Assembly: GCA_013695565.1 (NCBI GenBank)
Contig: JACDAG010000387.1
Coordinates: forward strand, 1-5,067
Direction: 5' to 3'
Origin: Bradyrhizobium sp.
GTDB lineage: Bacteria > Pseudomonadota > Alphaproteobacteria > Rhizobiales > Xanthobacteraceae
DNA: 5,067 nt
Numbering within the stretch: position 1 is the first letter of the stretch; each line of letters starts with the position of its first letter. Positions 1 to 5,067 of this stretch are shown here, piece by piece. The notes under the pieces are model-generated. The model ran no database searches, was not told where the DNA came from, and saw only the letters and a program-made list of their open reading frames with translations. The position numbers and the translations under genes were made by a program.

Positions 1-69
1 TTCCTGTCGATCAACCTGCTGGTCGACGTGCTCTATGTCTACCTCGATCCCAGGGTGGCGCGCCGATGA
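1..69 (+). CDS. C-terminal end of a DppB/OppB-type ABC permease (5' part outside the window)
   Basis: The frame starting at base 1 is open from the edge and ends at TGA 67-69, giving 22 residues that finish NLLVDVLYVYLDPRVARR. A hydrophobic last helix followed by Y-x-x-L-D-P-R is the usual C-terminus of the first permease (DppB/OppB type) of peptide/nickel-family ABC importers, and a DppC-type gene follows directly, as expected. The protein would be an inner-membrane subunit pairing with the next gene product to form the channel. Its stop overlaps the next start by four bases (ATGA, 66-69), implying translational coupling. Substrate cannot be judged from so little sequence, and the B-type call rests on the tail plus gene order. 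Confidence 0.85.
   Translation, partial: FLSINLLVDVLYVYLDPRVARR
52..58 (+). promoter_or_regulatory. Ribosome binding site for the DppC-type permease, inside the upstream gene
   Basis: AGGGTGG lies 7 bases before the ATG at 66. Its first three bases are the AGG arginine codon of the DPR motif ending the upstream permease, so the coding sequence doubles as a Shine-Dalgarno site. It supports 66 as the start. Confidence 0.6.
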
Positions 70-953
70 GCGTTGACGCACTCGATTCTCCACTTGTCAC
101 CGAGCCTGCGGCCGGCGCCTTCGCCCGGGCCGGCGTGCTGCGTCGCCTGGCGCGCGACCATGTCGCGGCCGGGGCGGCGCTCACCCTCATTTTCATCGTG
201 CTGGCGGCGCTGTTTGCACCCTGGATCGCGCCCTACGATCCCTACTACACCGACCTTACCAAGGTGATGCAGCCACCCGGCGCGCAGCACTGGTTCGGCA
301 CCGACAATACCGGGCGCGACGTGCTGAGCCGCGTCATCTTCGGCACCCGCGCCACGTTGATGCTCGGACTGGTCGGCGTCATCGTCGGCGGCCTGATCGG
401 CGGCGTGCTCGGCATCCTCGCCGCTTACTACCGCAAGCTCGATGGCTGGATCATGCGGCTGGTCGACGTGATGCTGGCCTTCCCAGCGATCCTGATCGGG
501 CTTGCGGTCGCCGCGATCTTCGGCGCCGGGCTCACTGCCGTGGTGATCGCGCTTGTTGTCGCCACCGTGCCCGACGTCGCTCGGGTGGCGCGCGGCGCCG
601 CGGTCGGCGTCATGGGCCAGGAATTCATGGAGGCCGGCCGCGCCGTCGGCGTCACCGATGGCGCGCTGATCTGGCGTTATCTCACGCTCAACTGCATCTC
701 GACGATCTTCGTGTTCCTCACGCTTCGATTTGGCCAGATCATCCTGATCGGCTCCGCGCTCGGCTTCCTCGGCATGGGTGCGCAACCGCCGACCGCCGAA
801 CTCGGCATGATGGCGGCCCAAGGCCGCGACTTCCTGTTCATGGCACCGCATATCGCGACCATCCCGAGCTGCGCGATCTTCGTAATCGTGCTGGCCGCCA
901 ACCTTCTGGGCGACGCGTTCCGCGACGTCCTCGATCCGAGGCTGCAGACATGA
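66..953 (+). CDS. DppC/OppC-type ABC transporter permease
   Basis: Inner-membrane channel subunit of a peptide-type ABC importer, 295 residues, normal for DppC. Visible in order: a cytoplasmic N-terminus (about 1-33); a first membrane helix ending in LFAPWIAPYDP (about 34-59); the family signature around residues 75-98 (HWFGTDNTGRDVLSRVIFG, then TRATL); helices at about 98-121, 133-153 and 155-169; the EAA coupling loop that contacts the ATPase (about 186-210); the GFLGMGAQPP..ELG hallmark (233-247); and a last helix ending NLLGDAFRDVLDPR (279-292). The EAA loop is slightly off consensus: E-A-G rather than E-A-A at 189-191, and YLTLN where LP-N is usual (205-209), although the key glycine is kept (G195). 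The start at 66 is supported by the RBS at 52-58 and the ATGA overlap with the upstream gene. Its own TGA (951-953) overlaps the SBP-1 start. Substrate cannot be assigned from the permease; peptides, nickel, opines and other solutes are known for the family. Confidence 0.95.
   Translation: MSVDALDSPLVTEPAAGAFARAGVLRRLARDHVAAGAALTLIFIVLAALFAPWIAPYDPYYTDLTKVMQPPGAQHWFGTDNTGRDVLSRVIFGTRATLMLGLVGVIVGGLIGGVLGILAAYYRKLDGWIMRLVDVMLAFPAILIGLAVAAIFGAGLTAVVIALVVATVPDVARVARGAAVGVMGQEFMEAGRAVGVTDGALIWRYLTLNCISTIFVFLTLRFGQIILIGSALGFLGMGAQPPTAELGMMAAQGRDFLFMAPHIATIPSCAIFVIVLAANLLGDAFRDVLDPRLQT
938..941 (+). promoter_or_regulatory. Ribosome binding site for SBP-1, inside the permease gene
   Basis: GAGG lies 8 bases before the ATG at 950. 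It includes the AGG codon of R292 in the permease's C-terminal DPR motif; by hand scan this is the only AGG/AGA among that gene's arginine codons. It supports 950 as the SBP-1 start. Confidence 0.6.
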
Positions 954-2512
954 TCAGAACCGTTCTGGGTGTCGCATTGGCACTGTGCGTTGCGAGCGCC
1001 GCATCGGCGCAGACGCTGACATTGATGAAGGGCATCGACGCGCCGCACTACGACGCGCAGCGTACCACTTGGGGGCCGACGTCTGACATCGTCAACATGT
1101 TCCAGGACACGCTGGTGGCGCTCGATTGGGACGGCCGCACGCCGATCCCTTATCTGGCCAAATCCTGGACCATCAGCGAGGACGGCCGGACCTATACATT
1201 CAAGCTGCGCGACGACGTGTCGTTCTGCAGCGGAAAAAAATTCACCGCCGAGGACGTCGTCTACAGCTTCAAGCGGCTGAAGGATCCCGCGATCAAGGGC
1301 CCCTATGCCTGGCGCGCCGGCAGCATCAAGGAGTTGCGCGCGACCGATCCCTATACGGTTGAGTACGAGCTCGAGGAACCGTTCTCCGAGCTATTGCTGC
1401 AGCTCACCATGTTCACCAACGTGATCCACAACAGGGAAAGCGTGGAGGCGCTCGGCAAGGATTACGGCATCAAGGGTGCTGACGGTACCGGGCCGTGGTG
1501 CTTCACCTCCTGGCAGCCGCGCACCGAGATCGTGCTGAAGCGCCACGACGCCTACAAATGGGGCCCCTCGATGTACCAGAACAAGGGCCCGGTGAAGTTC
1601 GAGAAGCTGGTGATCAAGATCGTGCCGGAGGATTCCAGCCGGGTGGCGGCGATGATGTCCGGCCAGTTCGACATCACCCACCAGTTTCCATCGCAGTTCA
1701 TCGCCCAGGCCAAGGCTTTCCCCTCACTGGCGGTGAGCGAAGCCAAGCCGAACTTCCAACTGCTCTACTTCGGTTTCAAGACGACGCGGCCGATGGTCGG
1801 CGACCGGCGCGTGCGCGAAGCCATGAGCATCGCGATCAACCGCGCCGAAATCGGCAAGGCCATCCTGCAGGGCAATGCCGATGCGGCTTACACATTCGTC
1901 GATCCCGACGCGCTCGACTTCGATCCCAAAACCAAGGGCATCGTCAACGAAGATATCGAGCGGGCAAAGAAATTGCTCGACGAAGCCGGCTGGAAGCCCG
2001 GGGCCGACGGCATCCGCGAGAAGGACGGCGAGCGGCTCGCACCGAAAGTCTATTATACGGCCAACGCCAACTCGGCCCGGGTTGCCGAGGCGGTCCAGGG
2101 TTATCTGCGGAAAGTCGGCGTCGACTGGCGGCTCAACCCGTGGGACTCGACCATCTCGTCGGTCAAGATGGCCGAGCAGGATTATGAAATCTGGTCGGTG
2201 ACGGTGCCGTATCTGTCGGCCGGCGACCTCATGAACATCTATTTCGACTCGCACAACATCCCGACGCCGAACCGGATGAACTGGAAGGATGCCGAGACCG
2301 ATGAATGGCTGAAACTCGGCCGCTCGGCGCTGACCGAGGCCGACCGCGCCAAATATTACGCGCTGGTGCAGCAGAAGGTAACGCGGGAGCATCTGTGGAT
2401 GCCGGTGCTCAACATCAACATGCACCAGGTGGCCAACAAGAAGATCAAGGGCGCCCGGCCGCACATGATCTACCAGAACACGTTCTACAAGGGATTGGAC
2501 GCGTCGCTTTAA
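950..2512 (+). CDS. Periplasmic solute-binding protein of a peptide-type ABC importer, family 5 (SBP-1)
   Basis: Captures the substrate in the periplasm and delivers it to the permease pair; 520 residues, typical for the SBP_bac_5 (DppA/OppA) family. Residues 1-20 form a Sec signal peptide (Arg at 3, hydrophobic 5-18, cleavage after ASA, mature start about Q21). There is no lipobox, so a soluble periplasmic protein is predicted. The family signature runs about 68-110, from PYLAKSW through DG..YTFKLRDDV to FTAEDVVYSFKRL. Other landmarks are DGTGPW (178-183), RVREAMSIAINR in the middle, and LLDEAGWKPGADGIREKDG. Mature cysteines at 93 and 184 are both conserved in SBP-2. The start at 950 overlaps the permease stop (ATGA) and is backed by GAGG at 938-941 and by the signal peptide. 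A run of seven A at 1234-1240 encodes Gly-Lys-Lys where SBP-2 uses GGC AAG AAG. The ligand cannot be inferred; peptides are only the family default. Confidence 0.95.
   Translation: MIRTVLGVALALCVASAASAQTLTLMKGIDAPHYDAQRTTWGPTSDIVNMFQDTLVALDWDGRTPIPYLAKSWTISEDGRTYTFKLRDDVSFCSGKKFTAEDVVYSFKRLKDPAIKGPYAWRAGSIKELRATDPYTVEYELEEPFSELLLQLTMFTNVIHNRESVEALGKDYGIKGADGTGPWCFTSWQPRTEIVLKRHDAYKWGPSMYQNKGPVKFEKLVIKIVPEDSSRVAAMMSGQFDITHQFPSQFIAQAKAFPSLAVSEAKPNFQLLYFGFKTTRPMVGDRRVREAMSIAINRAEIGKAILQGNADAAYTFVDPDALDFDPKTKGIVNEDIERAKKLLDEAGWKPGADGIREKDGERLAPKVYYTANANSARVAEAVQGYLRKVGVDWRLNPWDSTISSVKMAEQDYEIWSVTVPYLSAGDLMNIYFDSHNIPTPNRMNWKDAETDEWLKLGRSALTEADRAKYYALVQQKVTREHLWMPVLNINMHQVANKKIKGARPHMIYQNTFYKGLDASL
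1510..1572 (+). repeat. 63-base perfect direct repeat, copy 1 (within SBP-1)
   Basis: Bases 1510-1572 are identical, base for base, to 3107-3169 in SBP-2. The block encodes WQPRTEIVLKRHDAYKWGPS in both proteins, with every third codon position the same, although flanking regions show many silent and replacement differences. It is consistent with gene conversion or recent recombination between the tandem genes, or with strong local constraint. Confidence 0.9.
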
Positions 2513-2526
2513 TCAACGTCAACAAC

Positions 2527-2532
2527 AAGGAG
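2527..2532 (+). promoter_or_regulatory. Ribosome binding site for SBP-2
   Basis: AAGGAG sits 8 bases before the ATG at 2541, a near-ideal Shine-Dalgarno sequence and the strongest in the window. It lies in the only intergenic gap (2513-2540). That gap has no stem-loop or T-run suggesting a terminator and no recognisable promoter. The strong site may give SBP-2 efficient translation independent of coupling to SBP-1. Confidence 0.85.
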
Positions 2533-2540
2533 CAACGACG

Positions 2541-4109
2541 ATGCGTGGCATGTTCACGACGGCTGTGGTGCTGCTGGGATTGGCGGGAGCGTCTCCGCTC
2601 GAGGCGCAGACCCTGAAGATGATGAAGTCACTCGATGCGCCGCATTATGACGGCCAGCGCACCACCTGGTCGCCCTCCTCCGACATCGTCAACATGATCC
2701 AGGATACGCTTGTCGCCATGGATTGGGACGGCAAGACGCCGATACCTTATCTTGCAAAGTCCTGGACGCTGAGCCCCGACGGCAAGCTCTATACCTTCAA
2801 GCTGCGCGATGACGTGCAATTCTGCAGCGGCAAGAAGTTCACCGCCGCCGACGTGATCTATTCGTTCAAGCGGCTGACCAGCGCCGAACTCAAGGCCCCG
2901 CTGGCCTGGCGCGCCGGCAACATCAAGGAGCTGCGCGCGCCCGACCCCTACACCGTCGAATATGAGCTGAACGAGCCGTTCGCCGATTTGCTGCTCCAGC
3001 TCACGATGTTCACCACCGCGATCCATAACCAGGAAAGTGTGGAAGCGCTCGACAAGGATTACGGCATCAAGGCGATCGACGGCACCGGACCATGGTGTTT
3101 CGAAAGCTGGCAGCCGCGCACCGAGATCGTGCTGAAGCGCCACGACGCCTACAAATGGGGCCCCTCGATTTTCCAGAACAAGGGGCCGGTAAAATTCGAA
3201 AAACTCAGCATCAAGATCGTCCCGGAGGATTCCAGCCGCGTCGCCGCGATGCTGGGCGGGCAGTTCGATGTCACCCACCAGGTCCCGCTGCAGTTCATCC
3301 AGCAGGTCAAGGCCGCCCCAACCCTCAACGTGCAGGAGGCCCAGCCGAACTTCCAGCTGATGTATTACGGCTACAAGACGACACGGCCGATGGTCGCCGA
3401 CAAGCGGGTGCGCGAGGCCATGAACATCGCGATCAACCGCGCCGACATCGTCAAGGGCATCATGCTCGGCAATGCCGAGCCGGCCTACACCTTCATCGAC
3501 GACAAGGCGCTCGACTTCGCCGCATCGACCAAGGGGATCATCAAGGAGGACGTCGAGCGGGCCAAGCAGTTGCTGGACGAAGCCGGCTGGAAAGTGGGCG
3601 CCGACGGCATCCGCGAAAAGGACGGCGTCAAGCTCGCGCCCAAGGTGCTGTTCACGCAGGTCGCGTATTTCGGGCGCGTCTCCGAAGCGATCCAGGGCTT
3701 CATGCGCAAGATCGGCGTCGACTGGAAGATCGTCGGCTACGATTCCACGATCGCGCCGGCCGAGATGGCCAAGCAGGATTACGAATTGTGGACGGTGACA
3801 TTCCCCTACATATCGGCCGGCGACCTCCTGAACTTCTACTTCGATTCGAAGAACATGCCGGCCCCGAACCGGATGAACTGGAACGACGCCAAGACCGATG
3901 AGTATTTGAAGATGGGCCGCGCGTCGCTGACCGACGCCGATCGCACCAAATATTACGCGCTGGCCCAGCAGCGCGTCACCGAGGAGCATCTGTGGATGCC
4001 GGTCATGAACATCGCGATGTACACGACCAGCCAGAAGAAGCTGAAAGGCGTCCGGCCGCACATGCTCTATCAGAACACCTTCTACAAAGGCCTGGATTAC
4101 TCCTTCTGA
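2541..4109 (+). CDS. Second periplasmic solute-binding protein, family 5, tandem paralogue of the preceding gene (SBP-2)
   Basis: A 522-residue SBP_bac_5 protein that aligns with SBP-1 without gaps after the signal peptide (residue n in SBP-1 equals n+2 here). Hand counting gives about 74% identity, so this is a tandem duplication within the operon. Residues 1-22 form a signal peptide (Arg at 2, hydrophobic core about 5-17, cleavage after LEA, mature start Q23) without a lipobox. The family signature is at about 70-112. Cysteines at 95 and 186 match SBP-1 C93 and C184. Divergence from SBP-1 is greatest in the last 40% (about 67% identity, only 19 of 40 at residues 370-409), which suggests a shifted ligand range. 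The start at 2541 is chosen over the ATG at 2550 because of AAGGAG at 2527-2532. Its TGA (4107-4109) shares a base with the ATPase start. Ligand unknown; it probably shares the channel with SBP-1. Confidence 0.95.
   Translation: MRGMFTTAVVLLGLAGASPLEAQTLKMMKSLDAPHYDGQRTTWSPSSDIVNMIQDTLVAMDWDGKTPIPYLAKSWTLSPDGKLYTFKLRDDVQFCSGKKFTAADVIYSFKRLTSAELKAPLAWRAGNIKELRAPDPYTVEYELNEPFADLLLQLTMFTTAIHNQESVEALDKDYGIKAIDGTGPWCFESWQPRTEIVLKRHDAYKWGPSIFQNKGPVKFEKLSIKIVPEDSSRVAAMLGGQFDVTHQVPLQFIQQVKAAPTLNVQEAQPNFQLMYYGYKTTRPMVADKRVREAMNIAINRADIVKGIMLGNAEPAYTFIDDKALDFAASTKGIIKEDVERAKQLLDEAGWKVGADGIREKDGVKLAPKVLFTQVAYFGRVSEAIQGFMRKIGVDWKIVGYDSTIAPAEMAKQDYELWTVTFPYISAGDLLNFYFDSKNMPAPNRMNWNDAKTDEYLKMGRASLTDADRTKYYALAQQRVTEEHLWMPVMNIAMYTTSQKKLKGVRPHMLYQNTFYKGLDYSF
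3107..3169 (+). repeat. 63-base perfect direct repeat, copy 2 (within SBP-2)
   Basis: Identical to 1510-1572 in SBP-1, in the same reading frame, 1597 bases downstream. The first mismatches outside the block are 3106 (G against C) and 3170 (T against G). Homologous recombination between the copies would delete one gene length and leave a single hybrid SBP. Confidence 0.9.
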
Positions 4110-5067
4110 TGGAAAATCTCCTCGAGGTCCGCGGCCTCAAGACCCATTTTGCCACCGACCGCGGCCTGTTTCGCGCGGTCGACGGCATCAGCTTCAGCGT
4201 ACCGCGCGGCCGCACCGTCGGCCTCGTCGGCGAATCCGGCTGCGGCAAGAGCGTGACGTCGCTGTCCGTGATGGGCCTGGTGGCAAGCCCGGGCAAGGTC
4301 GAGGCCGAGGCGGTTTTGTTCGGCAACCGCGATGTGCTGACGCTGTCGGCCGACGAACGTCGCCGGCTGCGCGGCAGCAAGATGTCGATGATCTTCCAGG
4401 AGCCGATGACCTCGCTGAACCCGGTCCACACCATCGGTCAGCAGATCGTCGAGGCGATTTTGGCGCACACCACGATGTCGCCGAAGGAGGCGAAAGCACG
4501 CGCCATCGAAATGCTTGAACTGGTGAAAATCCCGTCCGCCGCCCAGCGCATCGACGACTTTCCGCATAATTTGTCGGGCGGCATGCGCCAGCGCGTCATG
4601 ATCGCCATGGCGTTGTCCTGCGAGCCGGCGCTCTTGATCGCCGACGAGCCGACCACCGCGCTCGACGTCACCATCCAGGCCCAGATCCTCGACCTGCTCG
4701 GCGAGTTGCAGAACCGGCTCGGCATGGCGATCCTGATCATCACCCACGATCTCGGCGTGATCGCTGAAGTCGCCGATCAGGTGCTGGTGATGTATGCCGG
4801 GCAGATCGTCGAAAGCGCCGATGTCGCCGATCTCTTTGCCGATCCGCAGCACCCCTACACGATCGGTCTGCTCGGCTCGATCCCGCGCCTCGACGTCGAC
4901 CGCGCGCGGCTTGCCACCATCGAAGGCACGGTGCCGAGCCCCAACAACCAGCCGAAGGGCTGCCGCTTTGGGCCGCGCTGCCCGTTCGCCGACCGCGACG
5001 TGCTGAGGCTGTCGGCCGACGAACGCCGCAAGCTGCGCGGCGGCAAGATGTCGATGATCTTCCAGGA
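4109..5067 (+). CDS. DppD/OppD-type ABC transporter ATPase, 3'-incomplete, with an anomalous in-frame C-terminal switch
   Basis: Cytoplasmic ATP-hydrolysing subunit powering the importer. The frame opens at ATG 4109, sharing its A with the SBP-2 stop (TGATG), with no good Shine-Dalgarno nearby, so translation probably depends on coupling. No stop occurs before the edge (319 full codons). The ABC domain is complete: Walker A GESGCGKS (41-48), Q-loop Q97 in IFQEPMTSLNP, signature LSGGM (155-159), Walker B LLIADEP (175-181, catalytic E180), D-loop TALD (183-186), switch H213. The peptide-family C-terminal region follows: HPYT (248-251), LLGSIPRL, then GCRFGPRCPF with C285 and C291. IFQEPMTSLNP marks DppD rather than DppF type. 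From about residue 294 the normal tail (two further cysteines and a stop near 325) is replaced by RDVLRLSADERRKLRGGKMS and on to IFQ, a second copy of its own residues 74-97. This is a real recombinant/fusion or an assembly chimera; confidence is high for the family and low for the last 25 residues belonging here. Confidence 0.9.
   Translation, partial: MENLLEVRGLKTHFATDRGLFRAVDGISFSVPRGRTVGLVGESGCGKSVTSLSVMGLVASPGKVEAEAVLFGNRDVLTLSADERRRLRGSKMSMIFQEPMTSLNPVHTIGQQIVEAILAHTTMSPKEAKARAIEMLELVKIPSAAQRIDDFPHNLSGGMRQRVMIAMALSCEPALLIADEPTTALDVTIQAQILDLLGELQNRLGMAILIITHDLGVIAEVADQVLVMYAGQIVESADVADLFADPQHPYTIGLLGSIPRLDVDRARLATIEGTVPSPNNQPKGCRFGPRCPFADRDVLRLSADERRKLRGGKMSMIFQ
4328..4401 (+). repeat. 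In-frame internal repeat, copy 1 (native Walker A-to-Q-loop segment)
   Basis: This segment encodes residues 74-97 of the ATPase in their normal place in the ABC domain, between the Walker A motif and the Q-loop. It matches 4994-5067 at 68 of 74 bases, offset 666 bases (222 codons). If the weaker match upstream is counted, similarity starts at the F codon 4319. Confidence 0.9.
4994..5067 (+). repeat. In-frame internal repeat, copy 2 (out-of-place ABC-domain segment at the window end)
   Basis: The second copy follows directly after the CPFAD of the C-terminal tail and runs to the last base. Differences from copy 1 are two silent changes (GAT/GAC, CGT/CGC) and three replacements (T78 to R300, R86 to K308, S90 to G312). 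It is therefore a diverged homologue, not an exact duplication. Sequence before the join (upstream of 4985) does not resemble sequence upstream of copy 1. The join falls at about 4985-4999, where the tail motif F-x-x-R-D and the domain motif F-x-x-R-D coincide. Confidence 0.85.

Noticed and set aside
39..851. Minus-strand open frame of 270 codons opposite the DppC-type permease
   Set aside because: Rich in His, Arg, Asp and Glu, without any motif, and fully antisense to a well-supported permease; a codon-bias shadow.
977..988. Possible lipobox around C13 of SBP-1
   Set aside because: The residues before the cysteine are L-A-L; leucine at -1 does not fit the lipobox, the cysteine lies inside the hydrophobic core, and a good signal peptidase I site (ASA before Q21) follows. 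SBP-2 has no cysteine in its signal peptide.
2513..2540. Possible terminator or promoter between the two SBP genes
   Set aside because: The 28-base gap has no inverted repeat, no T-run and no plausible -35/-10 pair; only the AAGGAG ribosome binding site is supported.
2628..4061. Long minus-strand open frame (477 codons) opposite SBP-2
   Set aside because: SBP-2 on the plus strand has a signal peptide, RBS, full family signatures and a clear paralogue. The antisense frame gives a low-complexity His/Arg/Asp/Gly/Val-rich product with no recognisable domain, as expected from the complement of a GC-rich gene. SBP-1 has a similar antisense shadow at 1724-2464.
4097..4852. Minus-strand open frame of 251 codons opposite the ATPase
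   Set aside because: The plus strand encodes all ABC ATPase motifs in order, while the antisense product has no recognisable domain.
4109..5067. Reading the ATPase as a normal DppD-DppF double-domain fusion
   Set aside because: A standard fusion would complete the DppD tail and start a new domain with its own Walker A. Here the second segment begins after the Walker A position and is of DppD type, so the usual fusion architecture does not fit.

Overview
The window is one co-directional (+ strand) block of a peptide/oligopeptide-type (Dpp/Opp family) ABC importer operon. High GC, strong third-position G/C preference, the rarity of AGA/AGG arginine codons and the protein flavour suggest an alphaproteobacterium, most likely a Bradyrhizobium/Rhodopseudomonas-like member of the Hyphomicrobiales. 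That placement is an inference from composition and family feel, not from a search.

Layout, left to right: (1) the last 22 codons of a DppB-type permease (1-69); (2) a complete DppC-type permease (66-953); (3) a complete family-5 periplasmic solute-binding protein, SBP-1 (950-2512); (4) a second complete solute-binding protein, SBP-2 (2541-4109), about three quarters identical to the first; (5) a DppD-type ATPase (4109 to the window end) that is still open at the edge. Genes overlap by ATGA (twice) and by TGATG (once). The only non-coding gap is 28 bases (2513-2540), which holds the SBP-2 ribosome binding site. No internal promoter, terminator, RNA gene, CRISPR array or insertion sequence was seen. 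The order permease-permease-SBP-SBP-ATPase, with two receptors between the membrane and ATPase genes, implies that two related binding proteins feed one transport channel.

The most unusual feature is at the right edge. The ATPase reads normally through its ABC domain and into the cysteine-containing C-terminal tail (to about residue 294). It then switches, in frame, into a second copy of its own Walker A-to-Q-loop segment (4994-5067 repeats 4328-4401, 68 of 74 bases identical). The second half of the tail, the remaining cysteines and the expected stop near residue 325 are absent. This is either a real in-frame recombination/fusion with a paralogous ATPase or, at least as likely, a chimeric assembly join near a contig end. 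Other points of interest are a 63-base perfect repeat shared by the two otherwise diverged SBP genes, a C-terminal segment where the SBPs diverge sharply, and DPR arginine codons at the permease ends that double as Shine-Dalgarno sequences.
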